Assembly: GCA_900314885.1 (NCBI GenBank)
Contig: OMWY01000001.1
Span: 482,921-541,021, forward strand
Length of the DNA: 58,101 nucleotides
Direction of reading: 5' to 3'
DNA from: an uncultured Eubacteriales bacterium
GTDB taxonomy: Bacteria > Bacillota > Clostridia > Lachnospirales > Lachnospiraceae
Position numbers and translations under genes: made by a program
Notes under the pieces: generated by a model
What the model was told of the DNA's origin: nothing
Seen by the model: only the letters and a program-made list of their open reading frames with translations
Database searches by the model: none
In this document: positions 1-6,627 of the stretch, in pieces
Layout of the letters: the number at the start of each line of letters is the position of its first letter
Numbering within the stretch: the first letter of the stretch is position 1

Positions 1-12
1 CAAAGCGAATGA

Positions 13-104
13 AGAAAATCAGTAAACTGATTTTCTGTTATTGAAAGTACGATAACTTCAATCCTTCGGTTGAAGTTATCTGGACCTCACGCAAGCGTGA
101 GGTC
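13..104. repeat. Three consecutive perfect hairpins
   Basis: Three inverted repeats follow one another: an 11-bp stem at 13-36 (AGAAAATCAGT, loop AA), an 11-bp stem at 51-80 with a small inner CC/GG pair, and a 10-bp stem at 83-104 (GACCTCACGC, loop AA). The last ends four bases before the tRNA. None has a clear T-tract. They resemble the hairpin-rich repeats elsewhere in the window but share no long identity with them. The window edge may cut the element. Function unknown. Confidence 0.6.
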
Positions 105-108
105 ATAT

Positions 109-181
109 GCTGGCATGGCTCAGGTGGTAGAGCGTCGCATTGGTAGTGCGGAGGTCCCGGGTCCGACTCCCGGTGCCAGCT
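109..181 (+). tRNA. tRNA-Thr (anticodon GGT)
   Basis: A full cloverleaf can be drawn by eye. The 7-bp acceptor stem is GCTGGCA/TGCCAGC, the D arm GCTC/GAGC, and the anticodon stem TCGCA/TGCGG with loop TTGGTAG, giving anticodon GGT (Thr). The T stem is CCGGG/CCCGG. No CCA is encoded, which is common in this group. The T-loop reads TCCGACT, so the nearly invariant T55 (pseudouridine) is C. This is unusual and could mean a divergent or decaying tRNA. A structured repeat begins within a few bases of the 3' end. Confidence 0.75.
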
Positions 182-182
182 G

Positions 183-356
183 TTGTGCAAGGAGGGGACC
201 CGCCATCGAAGATGGCGGGGAGGTTTCCTTGCGCTAAGTATGAAAGCGAAGCTTTCATACAGAACATACAGAAGGAAATCACCAAAGAATCTTTTGAACA
301 AGAAGGTGGGGAGGTTTCCTAACGCACAGTATGAAAGCGAAGCTTTCATACAGAAC
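183..356 (+). repeat. Modular hairpin repeat, copy A (double)
   Basis: The outer stem GCAAGGA (187-193)/TCCTTGC (226-232) encloses an asymmetric purine-rich internal loop and an inner stem CCCGCCATC/GATGGCGGG (199-219, loop GAA). A second hairpin, GTATGAAAGC-GAA-GCTTTCATAC, follows at 238-260. The 3' half (217-265) is repeated at 308-356 with about 4 mismatches in 49 bases. The second unit has a weaker 5' half. The architecture matches the copies at 1536, 25047, 39626 and 45028. The element abuts the tRNA-Thr 3' end. Confidence 0.7.
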
Positions 357-373
357 TTACATAACAATCAAAT

Positions 374-477
374 ATACTGTCCGAAGACAGTGGGTACTGC
401 TTTTCAGTGTAAGTCCTATCGCCCACCGAGGAATATTTTATAGAAAATATATCCGTAGTCTTCGACTGCGGCTTTTT
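374..477 (+). promoter_or_regulatory. Ribosomal protein L10 leader with attenuator
   Basis: This matches the Firmicutes L10 leader. It has the conserved start ACTGTCCGAAGACAGTGGG and the pairing strand CCCACCGAGG at 422-431. It ends in a terminator hairpin CCGTAGTC-TTC-GACTGCGG (452-470) followed by a T-tract. In this family L10(L12)4 binds the leader RNA and promotes termination when free L10 is in excess, giving autogenous control of rplJ-rplL. The remaining 100 bases before rplJ carry no other recognisable signal. The upstream promoter was not located with confidence. Confidence 0.85.
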
Positions 478-576
478 TATTGCTCGTGACAGTGGCGGGA
501 GGGCGCAAGCCCCAAAGAATCGAAACGTCTGCCGGACCCGCTAATTTCCGGAACGAATCAGAATGGAGGAACATAT

Positions 577-1080
577 ATGCCTAAGGTAGAAATCAAACAG
601 CCTATCGTTGACGAGATCAAGAAGAACGCTGAGAAGGCAAGCTCCGTTGTTGTAGCTAATTATTGCGGACTTACCGTTGAGGAGGATACAAAACTCCGTA
701 AGGAACTCAGAGAAGCAGGCGTTGTATACAAGGTATACAAGAACACCCTTCTTAAGAGAGCTTTCGAAGGAACAGACTTCGCTCAGGTAGATGATAGCCT
801 TGAGGGACCTACTGCAGTAGCATTTTCTTATGAGGACGCTACAGCTGCAGCGAGAATACTCAGCAAGTTCGCTAAGGACGCTAAGGCACTTGAGATTAAG
901 TGCGGTGTCGTAAGCGGTACTTACTATGACGCAAAGGGTATGGCAGTTATCGCTTCTATCCCTTCAAGAGACGAACTTCTTGGAAGACTTCTCGGAAGCA
1001 TGCAGAGCCCTATTACAAACTTTGCCCGTGTACTCAAGCAGATTGCGGACAAGCAGCCTGAAGCTCCTGCTGCGGAGTAA
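577..1080 (+). CDS. rplJ: 50S ribosomal protein L10
   Basis: 167 residues, typical for L10. The N-terminal rRNA-binding domain shows the family pattern around YCGLTVEE (about residues 29-36) and YKVYKNTLLKRAFEGT, followed by a C-terminal helix that recruits L7/L12 dimers to form the ribosomal stalk base. The start ATG at 577 follows a GGAGGA ribosome binding site. The gene sits behind its L10 leader and 89 bp before rplL. The usual upstream partners rplK-rplA are not in the 576 bp before it. The C-terminus is Ala/Glu rich, normal for the family. Confidence 0.98.
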   Translation: MPKVEIKQPIVDEIKKNAEKASSVVVANYCGLTVEEDTKLRKELREAGVVYKVYKNTLLKRAFEGTDFAQVDDSLEGPTAVAFSYEDATAAARILSKFAKDAKALEIKCGVVSGTYYDAKGMAVIASIPSRDELLGRLLGSMQSPITNFARVLKQIADKQPEAPAAE

Positions 1081-1169
1081 TCGGCAAACACAGATGACCG
1101 CCACTCATTGAAAGGCGGCAGTACATTTATAACATATAACAGATTAAAATCTAAATGGAGGAATTTAAA

Positions 1170-1532
1170 ATGACAACACAGGAATTTATCGATGCCATCA
1201 AGGGTATGACTGTACTTGAACTTAATGATCTTGTAAAGGCTTGCGAGGAAGAGTTCGGCGTTTCAGCTGCTGCAGGTGTAGTAGTAGCAGGTGGTGCAGC
1301 TGCAGGTGCTGCTGAAGAGAAGACCGAGTTCGATGTAGAGCTTACAGAGATTGGTGATAAGAAGATCAACGTAATCAAGGTTGTTCGTGAGGCTCTTGGC
1401 CTTGGACTTAAGGAAGCTAAGGAAGCTGTTGAGGCTGCTCCTAAGGTTCTTAAGGAAGCTGCTCCTAAGGCAGAGGCTGAGGAACTTAAGAAGAAGCTTG
1501 AAGAAGCAGGCGCTAAGGTTACTCTTAAGTAA
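1170..1532 (+). CDS. rplL: 50S ribosomal protein L7/L12
   Basis: 120 residues. The N-terminal dimerisation helix begins [13 protein letters not shown], followed by an Ala/Gly hinge (about residues 37-48) and the globular factor-binding domain with [24 protein letters not shown]. It forms the flexible stalk that recruits EF-Tu, EF-G and IF2. The start is placed at ATG 1170 rather than the in-frame ATG at 1155 because GGAGGA lies between them at the right distance. The gene is not followed by rpoB as in most Firmicutes; a repeat array and terminator come next. Confidence 0.98.
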   Translation: MTTQEFIDAIKGMTVLELNDLVKACEEEFGVSAAAGVVVAGGAAAGAAEEKTEFDVELTEIGDKKINVIKVVREALGLGLKEAKEAVEAAPKVLKEAAPKAEAEELKKKLEEAGAKVTLK

Positions 1533-1535
1533 TTG

Positions 1536-1705
1536 TTGTCTTAGAGAGGGACCCAGCCGTTAGGCTGGGAGAGTAGGCTAAGACTAAGTAAGCCCCGGAG
1601 GGGCTTACAGCATAAGTTGTCTTAGAGAGGGACAGACTAAGTAAGCCCCGGAGGGGCTTACAGCATAAGTTGTCTTAGAGAGGGACCCGCAAGGGTTCCT
1701 TTTTT
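1536..1705 (+). repeat. Modular hairpin repeat, copy B (tandem array)
   Basis: Three head-to-tail units start with TTGTCTTAGAGAGGGAC at 1536, 1617 and 1670. Unit 1 is complete: outer stem GTCTTAG (1538-1544)/CTAAGAC (1578-1584), inner stem CCCAGCC-GTTA-GGCTGGG (1552-1569), then hairpin GTAAGCCCC-GGA-GGGGCTTAC. Unit 2 lacks exactly the 28 bases holding the inner hairpin and the 3' internal loop. Unit 3 is cut after the 5' loop and runs into a terminator stem. Confidence 0.8.
1682..1705 (+). terminator. Intrinsic terminator of rplJ-rplL
   Basis: Stem GGGACCC/GGGTTCC with a GCAA loop, followed by a run of seven T. The 5' arm is the conserved GGGACCC of the third repeat unit, so the terminator is built from the repeat. 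Confidence 0.85.
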
Positions 1706-1706
1706 G

Positions 1707-1735
1707 TTGCATTTATTTCTACATCGTGTTAAGAT
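1707..1735 (+). promoter_or_regulatory. Promoter of the MerR-type gene
   Basis: TTGCAT (1707-1712), a 17-bp spacer and TAAGAT (1730-1735), just after the rplL terminator and 30 bp before the start codon. It fits a sigma-A promoter with moderate -35 and -10 matches. Confidence 0.55.
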
Positions 1736-1765
1736 ATAGAGAGAACTTTATTAGAGGTTAAGGTA

Positions 1766-2950
1766 ATGAAAATAGGTGAATTTGCGAAAAAGCACGATGT
1801 AACCGTAGATACGGTCAGGTACTATATAGATGAGGGCCTCCTCACACCCTTCCGGGAGAACACCCAGTACTGCTTTACCGAAATCGATGATGACGTGATG
1901 GATTCGATACTGGCGCTTAAGAGTATGAACTTCAAGATAGACGAGATGAAGGCCTATCTTCTCTTCCAGACCCTGTACACAAACTCTACCTTCAACTATA
2001 TAGGTGACTTTAGGCAGAGGTTTATGAATAAACTGAAGGAGAACAAGCAGGAAATAAAGAGGCTTGAGAAGATAAACAACATAATCGAGAAAAGGCTAGG
2101 CGGGGAGAAGGACGTACTCTCTGTATCACGCGGAATTCCAATCAATTTTATAGGAAGACTGCGCTGCCCTGACTGTAAGGAGAGTCTTGAACTTTCTAAT
2201 CCGATACTTGAACACAATGAAGTTATCGAAGGGGAACTTCATTGTCCTAAGTGTGGTAAAAAATATTTTATAAGCTATGGCATTCTTTCAGATGAACCGT
2301 TAACCGATCTCGAAGTGCGCACTGATGGCTTATCTGATCTTTTCGATAAATATTTAAAGACCAACGATAAGGAATATATTGTTAATATCAGAGTTTTCTG
2401 CGAAAAAATATCTGATATAGTAAGGGAACATAGCGGGCCGGCCGGTACGGTATTGTTTGATGGAGATTTTGGCGACTTTCTTGATGGCGCTATTCTAAGA
2501 TCATTGCCACAGAATGCGACAACAATCATCCATCGCAGAGACAATGTTACGTCAAAATTCTTTTTAGGTGATATTCTGCCGAAAAATACGATTTTTTACG
2601 CAGGAAATATGGAAAAATTTCCATTGGAGGTCGATGCTGATTACTGTTTTTGGAAAGATTATGATATAACAGATACTTCATGTGGCAATATACATCTCTA
2701 TAAGGGAGTGACGAAGAATACCAGACTCGATTGCTTTAAGACCATTTTTTATGACAAGTCGATTCCGTTCCCTGATGAAGATGATTTCCTGCGGGATATG
2801 GAAAAAATAGGATGGATACAGGAATCGGTCTATAGAACCGGCAGACTGGTAATGAAGCAATCCTCATCAGATTGGAATACTTTAGATAGGAAAAAAGACA
2901 TTGAAATGGAGTATTGCCTTTATTCGTTCAAGGCTGATACTAATGCGTAA
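1766..2950 (+). CDS. MerR-family regulator fused to zinc-ribbon and methyltransferase-like domain
   Basis: 394 residues. Residues 1-70 form a MerR winged helix (MKIGEFAKKHDVTVDTVRYYIDEGLL). A coiled coil at about 85-115 would mediate dimerisation. A CPDC...CPKC zinc ribbon follows (about 135-165), as in Trm112-like N-terminal extensions of SAM methyltransferases. The C-terminal 230 residues resemble a Rossmann methyltransferase, but motif I is degenerate (VLFDGDFGDFL in place of a Gly-rich loop), so it may be a sensor rather than an enzyme. The gene has its own promoter and terminator and lies 136 bp before the RiPP operon. I infer it controls that operon; the trigger is unknown. Confidence 0.75.
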   Translation: MKIGEFAKKHDVTVDTVRYYIDEGLLTPFRENTQYCFTEIDDDVMDSILALKSMNFKIDEMKAYLLFQTLYTNSTFNYIGDFRQRFMNKLKENKQEIKRLEKINNIIEKRLGGEKDVLSVSRGIPINFIGRLRCPDCKESLELSNPILEHNEVIEGELHCPKCGKKYFISYGILSDEPLTDLEVRTDGLSDLFDKYLKTNDKEYIVNIRVFCEKISDIVREHSGPAGTVLFDGDFGDFLDGAILRSLPQNATTIIHRRDNVTSKFFLGDILPKNTIFYAGNMEKFPLEVDADYCFWKDYDITDTSCGNIHLYKGVTKNTRLDCFKTIFYDKSIPFPDEDDFLRDMEKIGWIQESVYRTGRLVMKQSSSDWNTLDRKKDIEMEYCLYSFKADTNA

Positions 2951-2955
2951 GAAGA

Positions 2956-2983
2956 AAACCTTGGGTTAACCCAAGGTTTTTTT
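2956..2983 (+). terminator. Intrinsic terminator after the MerR-type gene
   Basis: 10-bp stem AAACCTTGGG/CCCAAGGTTT with a TTAA loop, followed by a T-tract. It separates the regulator transcript from the RiPP operon. Confidence 0.9.
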
Positions 2984-3016
2984 GATTTTGAAGTCAAAAT
3001 TTGAAAAAATAACCTA

Positions 3017-3047
3017 TTGACATGGTCTTTACTCCACGGCTTATACT
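3017..3047 (+). promoter_or_regulatory. RiPP operon promoter with 19-bp spacer
   Basis: A perfect -35 TTGACA (3017-3022) and a -10 TATACT (3042-3047) are separated by 19 bp, longer than the 17 bp seen at most other promoters here. MerR-family activators act on promoters with 19-20 bp spacers by twisting the DNA. A TGACA/TGTCA inverted pair (3018-3022, 3050-3054) flanks the region but is not centred on the spacer. Control by the upstream MerR-type protein is inference. Confidence 0.7.
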
Positions 3048-3086
3048 GGTGTCAGAAAGAAAGGAAAAAGCCTGGAGGTGAAATTG

Positions 3087-4031
3087 ATGGAATATAAGAC
3101 CTTGGGAATAATGATGCACAACCGCTGTACCGCGAACTGCGATATATGCAGTGTGGAATGCTCTCCTCATTGTAATGAGGAACTTTCCTGTGATGATATG
3201 GAGAAGTTCATAGATAGTTGTGTTGAAACAAGCATTAAAACAGTATCCATGACGGGCGGTGAGCCATTTATTAGATATGAAGTCCTGAAAGAGCTCATAA
3301 GCCACTGCAAGGATAAAGGCTTTACTCCCACTACAGTTACAAATGGCTTTTGGGCTACATCCTACGAAGTGACATACGCAAAGCTAAAGGAATTGCAGAA
3401 TTTAGGCCTGGCGAGGCTAAATGTAAGCTACGACCATTATCATGCGAAATATGTTGATATTGATAACATTCGTCGCATTGTAAAGGCCTGTAACAGCCTT
3501 AATCTCCCATACGAGATTGCCATAATAAAATGCAAGGGAGAAAAGATAGGAGATATCGTAGATTCTTTCGAAAGTGACCCTGGAGTTGTAAATTTTCTGA
3601 CAGCTCCATGTGAACCGGTTGGAAACGCAAAAAGGAGGCTTAACGATGATTTATTTGAAAGAAATATCAAACCGGAACATTTGCGTTGCCGGTATAATGG
3701 AATTATCACGGTATATTTTGACGGAAGCATATATCCGTGCTGCTCTCACTACATTTTCGGAAGCAAGCTAAAAATCGGTGATATTAGGAAGATTGGCATG
3801 CCGGAAGTATTATACAAGATAAGAAATAATGGTCTTCTTTATATACTGAGAAATTACGGTTTTGATTCATTTTTACATATGAGCCGTGCGATGGGGATGG
3901 TGCTGCCTGACAGAGTTTCAAATCCTTGCGAGGTTTGTAAACTGCTCTTTTCTGAAAGTGTATCGGAATATGGCAACGATGTAAAGAAGTTTATATCAGA
4001 TATTAATGTAAAGGCGGTGCAAAATGGATAA
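3087..4031 (+). CDS. Radical SAM/twitch peptide-modifying enzyme (YydG-like epimerase candidate)
   Basis: 314 residues. The SAM-cluster motif is C14-x3-C18-x2-C21, preceded by KTLGIMMHNR, with a SAM-binding MTGGEP near residue 58. The C-terminal half has C-x11-G-x4-C (CRYNGIITVYFDG...YPC) and a later CEVC, which fits a twitch/SPASM auxiliary cluster. The start at ATG 3087 is chosen because GGAGGTG ends seven bases upstream. The gene overlaps the M50 protease by 8 bp, followed by a 40-residue precursor and an exporter, the gene set of the Bacillus yydFGHIJ pathway, where YydG converts L-Val/L-Ile to D-forms. Peptide modification is well supported. Epimerisation rather than thioether or C-C bond formation is inference. 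Confidence 0.8.
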   Translation: MEYKTLGIMMHNRCTANCDICSVECSPHCNEELSCDDMEKFIDSCVETSIKTVSMTGGEPFIRYEVLKELISHCKDKGFTPTTVTNGFWATSYEVTYAKLKELQNLGLARLNVSYDHYHAKYVDIDNIRRIVKACNSLNLPYEIAIIKCKGEKIGDIVDSFESDPGVVNFLTAPCEPVGNAKRRLNDDLFERNIKPEHLRCRYNGIITVYFDGSIYPCCSHYIFGSKLKIGDIRKIGMPEVLYKIRNNGLLYILRNYGFDSFLHMSRAMGMVLPDRVSNPCEVCKLLFSESVSEYGNDVKKFISDINVKAVQNG

Positions 4032-4731
4032 TATTATTAGAATCCCGAATTATATGCGTTATTCTAATGACGATATGGATGTATTTGAGGCAGAAGAAGG
4101 TAATTACTGCTACCTTCACGTAAAGAAAAATGATAAATATTATTATAAAAGGGGAAGAGCAAAGGAATGCCTTGGAAGTTATTACGCAAGTCTTGAAAAT
4201 AGTGGAATTAAAGCTCCTGGGGTTCAGTGGCTTGATATAGTGGGATACACGATGATTTTAATATCGCCGGTATTTTTAGTCAGACTGTTTGTGGCAGCGT
4301 TCATGGACTTTAAAAACATTAGTCTTGGGAGCATGGCTCTCGGTGTCGCGTTTATGATTGTAAATATCATTTTACATGAAATGGCCCACTCCATTACACT
4401 TAAGGCGTATGGCGGAAGGAGCTGCCTTCCAAAAATAAAGTTTGAGAAGGGAGTTATGAAGGCAACTGTAAATACATCTACATCATATTTGTTGCCACCT
4501 TATAAGAGAATTATCGTCTATATGGCTGGACTGTTAGCTAATATCCTGACCTGCTTCGTAGCTGATACAGTTGGAATGCCGGCAAATTGTATGATTTTTA
4601 CTCTTGCTCTTATTGTAATAAATCTTATACCGTCTAAGATACATAAAAATGATATGACGCAGACGATTGGAGCAATTAGGGAGTGCGTAAACAGATTTAA
4701 GGACATGGAAGGGGGCGAAAACCATGGATGA
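4024..4731 (+). CDS. M50-type membrane zinc metalloprotease (YydH-like)
   Basis: 235 residues. Residues 1-70 are soluble and polar. Several hydrophobic segments follow, the second carrying the zinc motif HEMAH (in IILHEMAHSITLKAYGG, about residues 118-134). This is the intramembrane-protease signature of family M50. In yyd-type clusters the corresponding YydH protein is thought to cleave the modified precursor or its leader. The gene overlaps the radical SAM gene upstream by 8 bp and the precursor downstream by 8 bp, so the three are probably translationally coupled. The second metal-ligand motif is not obvious by eye. Confidence 0.8.
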   Translation: MDNIIRIPNYMRYSNDDMDVFEAEEGNYCYLHVKKNDKYYYKRGRAKECLGSYYASLENSGIKAPGVQWLDIVGYTMILISPVFLVRLFVAAFMDFKNISLGSMALGVAFMIVNIILHEMAHSITLKAYGGRSCLPKIKFEKGVMKATVNTSTSYLLPPYKRIIVYMAGLLANILTCFVADTVGMPANCMIFTLALIVINLIPSKIHKNDMTQTIGAIRECVNRFKDMEGGENHG

Positions 4732-4846
4732 TGAAGTAGAAATGGATGAACTGCTTATGGATCTTTCTGAGTTTGAGGAAGTTCCTACCGTTGAGAGCTC
4801 TGTTTGCTTAGTAGTGGGGAGTGGTTACGTAATTGTTTGCAAGTAG
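4724..4846 (+). CDS. RiPP precursor peptide (epipeptide-like)
   Basis: 40 residues starting at ATG 4724, with AGGGGG upstream inside the protease gene. The first 26 residues are very acidic (about 12 Asp/Glu) with Leu/Met/Phe spacing, like a leader (MDDEVEMDELL...). The last 14, VCLVVGSGYVIVCK, are hydrophobic and rich in Val/Ile, with Cys28 and Cys39 enclosing GSG. The C-terminal part recalls the end of Bacillus YydF, which as I remember it also has branched residues next to GSG. Position between the maturation enzymes and the exporter supports a precursor role. The mature structure is unknown; a Cys28-Cys39 disulfide or thioether and D-Val/D-allo-Ile residues are possible. Confidence 0.8.
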   Translation: MDDEVEMDELLMDLSEFEEVPTVESSVCLVVGSGYVIVCK

Positions 4847-4879
4847 AATAGTCTACAAGGATATATTAAAGGTGAGATT

Positions 4880-6523
4880 ATGAAAAAAGATAATATAAAA
4901 TGGATCTTTGACAAGACCAAAGGAAACAGGTTTTTACTGGCGCTATTATCGGTTTTAGTTATCATCAGCGCTTTCTGCGCCTTGATGATTGCCTATGTAC
5001 TTAAGCTCTTTGTCGATATCGCAACAGGCGATTCAGATTATACAATAGGCAGAGTCGTTATAATGGCCGTAGCTACAGTTGTTATGGCAGGCCTTATAGG
5101 TGTTATCAGTTCAGTACTTAGCGCGAAAATTGAGGCTTCAACCGAGAAGAAGGTGAAGACATTAGTTCTTGATAAATTTTTCCATGGCAAGCTCGACCAG
5201 GTAGAGAAATTTCATTCCGGAGAAGTTCTTACAAAGCTTACTGAAGATATAGGGGATGTCTCTTCACTTTTCCCGAATCTTGCGACGAAGCTGCTAGGCA
5301 ATGCCAGTGTTGCCATTTTCGCGATTATTTCCTTGTTTTTGCTGAACGTGAAAATAGCTGTAGCTATATTAATTGCTATCCCCGTTCTTATTGCTATAGT
5401 GAGCCTCTTTAATTTCCCTATCGCAAAGACCGACAAGAAGAGGAAGGAAGCAGAGGAGAGCAATAGAATCCTCATGCAGGAATACATAGAGAAGGTTAAA
5501 ACTATAAAGGTCTTCAGGGTTCAGGACAGATTTTTAGGTCTGTTTGGCAAGAATTTCAATACCCTTGCCGGAGAGAAAATAAAGTTCGGAGCATGGGAAG
5601 GCTTTGCTTCGTTTTGCAATTCACTGATAGGCTACGCTATGGTTCTGATTACACTCGGCTTTGGCTCCTTCCTTGTAATGAAGAATGAAACTACACTCGG
5701 TAATCTTATAGCGATAGTGCAACTTCTGAACTATATCATCAATCCATTTTCTCAGGTTTCGCAGCAGATCAGTGAAATCGCGAAGGCAAGCGTATCTGTT
5801 GACAGGATAAAGGAAATAATAAATGTAGATTCAGATGTTTGCGTAGCGTCGGATGACAATAATGATGATTTTGACGAGCTTGTGGTTGACGATATTTCAT
5901 ATGCGTATGGTGACAGAGAGGTTGTTGAGGAAATGACCGCGACCTTTGAGCGCAATCATGTCTACTGCGTAAAAGGTGATAACGGTATAGGTAAATCTAC
6001 GCTGCTTAAGCTGATAGCGGGCCTTTATGACCCTGCCGAGGGTAAGGTATATTTTAAAGACAAAAACGGGGAAGAGCTTCCGGCGACCAGCAATCCAAGA
6101 ATATCACTGCTCTCGGCTGATGAAACCTTGTTCTCCGGTTCGATAAGAGATAATATAACTTTATTCGCTCCGGAAGCGAACGCCGATCTACTTCATAAAC
6201 TTGAAAATGAAACCAATATCGCCGCTGTTCTTGCGGGAGTTGATAATGGCTATGAGACGGAGGTAAAGGAGGGTGGCAAATCGCTTTCAAGCGGGCAGGC
6301 CCAGCAGATAGAGCTTTGCAGGGCACTTTACTATGACGCGAGAGTGATTTTACTCGATGAGCCGACCAGCAACCTCGACAGAGAGTCGGTCGCCTTATTT
6401 AAGAAAATGCTTGGCTCTTTAAAAAAGGACAGGATAGTAATAATCGTATCGCATGATGACAGTATAACGGACGCATGCGACAGTATTTACACCATGCAGG
6501 AAGGAAAACTCGCCGCGGCTTAA
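4880..6523 (+). CDS. ABC exporter, fused membrane and ATPase domains
   Basis: 547 residues. A type I exporter membrane domain (about residues 1-310; first helices near LLALLSVLVIISAFCALMIAYVLKL) is followed by an ATPase domain with Walker A GDNGIGKST (near 370), signature LSSGQAQQIELCRAL, Walker B VILLDEPTSNLD and the H-loop SHDD. It would work as a homodimer, exporting the modified peptide or giving self-protection. It starts 33 bp after the precursor with an AAAGGTGAG site. Canonical yyd clusters have separate ATPase and permease genes, so the fused form is a difference. No C39 peptidase domain is present, consistent with the separate M50 protease. Confidence 0.9.
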   Translation: MKKDNIKWIFDKTKGNRFLLALLSVLVIISAFCALMIAYVLKLFVDIATGDSDYTIGRVVIMAVATVVMAGLIGVISSVLSAKIEASTEKKVKTLVLDKFFHGKLDQVEKFHSGEVLTKLTEDIGDVSSLFPNLATKLLGNASVAIFAIISLFLLNVKIAVAILIAIPVLIAIVSLFNFPIAKTDKKRKEAEESNRILMQEYIEKVKTIKVFRVQDRFLGLFGKNFNTLAGEKIKFGAWEGFASFCNSLIGYAMVLITLGFGSFLVMKNETTLGNLIAIVQLLNYIINPFSQVSQQISEIAKASVSVDRIKEIINVDSDVCVASDDNNDDFDELVVDDISYAYGDREVVEEMTATFERNHVYCVKGDNGIGKSTLLKLIAGLYDPAEGKVYFKDKNGEELPATSNPRISLLSADETLFSGSIRDNITLFAPEANADLLHKLENETNIAAVLAGVDNGYETEVKEGGKSLSSGQAQQIELCRALYYDARVILLDEPTSNLDRESVALFKKMLGSLKKDRIVIIVSHDDSITDACDSIYTMQEGKLAAA

Positions 6524-6542
6524 ATTTTTATAAAGTTTAGTA

Positions 6543-6612
6543 TTGACTTTTCGCTCATTTAAAGGGATAATATTCATATATACACTTTAAGGAAGCTGTC
6601 GCGTGAGACAGC
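6543..6612 (+). promoter_or_regulatory. Promoter and 5' hairpin of the HD-GYP gene
   Basis: TTGACT (6543-6548), a 17-bp spacer and GATAAT (6566-6571). The leader contains hairpin GCTGTC/GACAGC (6595-6612) directly before the GGAGGGAG ribosome binding site, which it could mask. Confidence 0.7.
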
Positions 6613-6627
6613 GGAGGGAGCGTTAAT

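Noticed and set aside
140..443. Small ORFs across the tRNA and repeat region
   Set aside because: Their translations are of tRNA and hairpin sequence, with no ribosome binding sites.
1536..1705. CRISPR array
   Set aside because: Repeats are tandem, but the intervals differ by a deletion of repeat sequence and there are no unique spacers or cas genes.
4724..4846. Lasso peptide or lanthipeptide precursor
   Set aside because: No asparagine-synthetase-like cyclase, transglutaminase-type leader peptidase or LanB/C/M gene is nearby; the neighbours are a radical SAM enzyme and an M50 protease.
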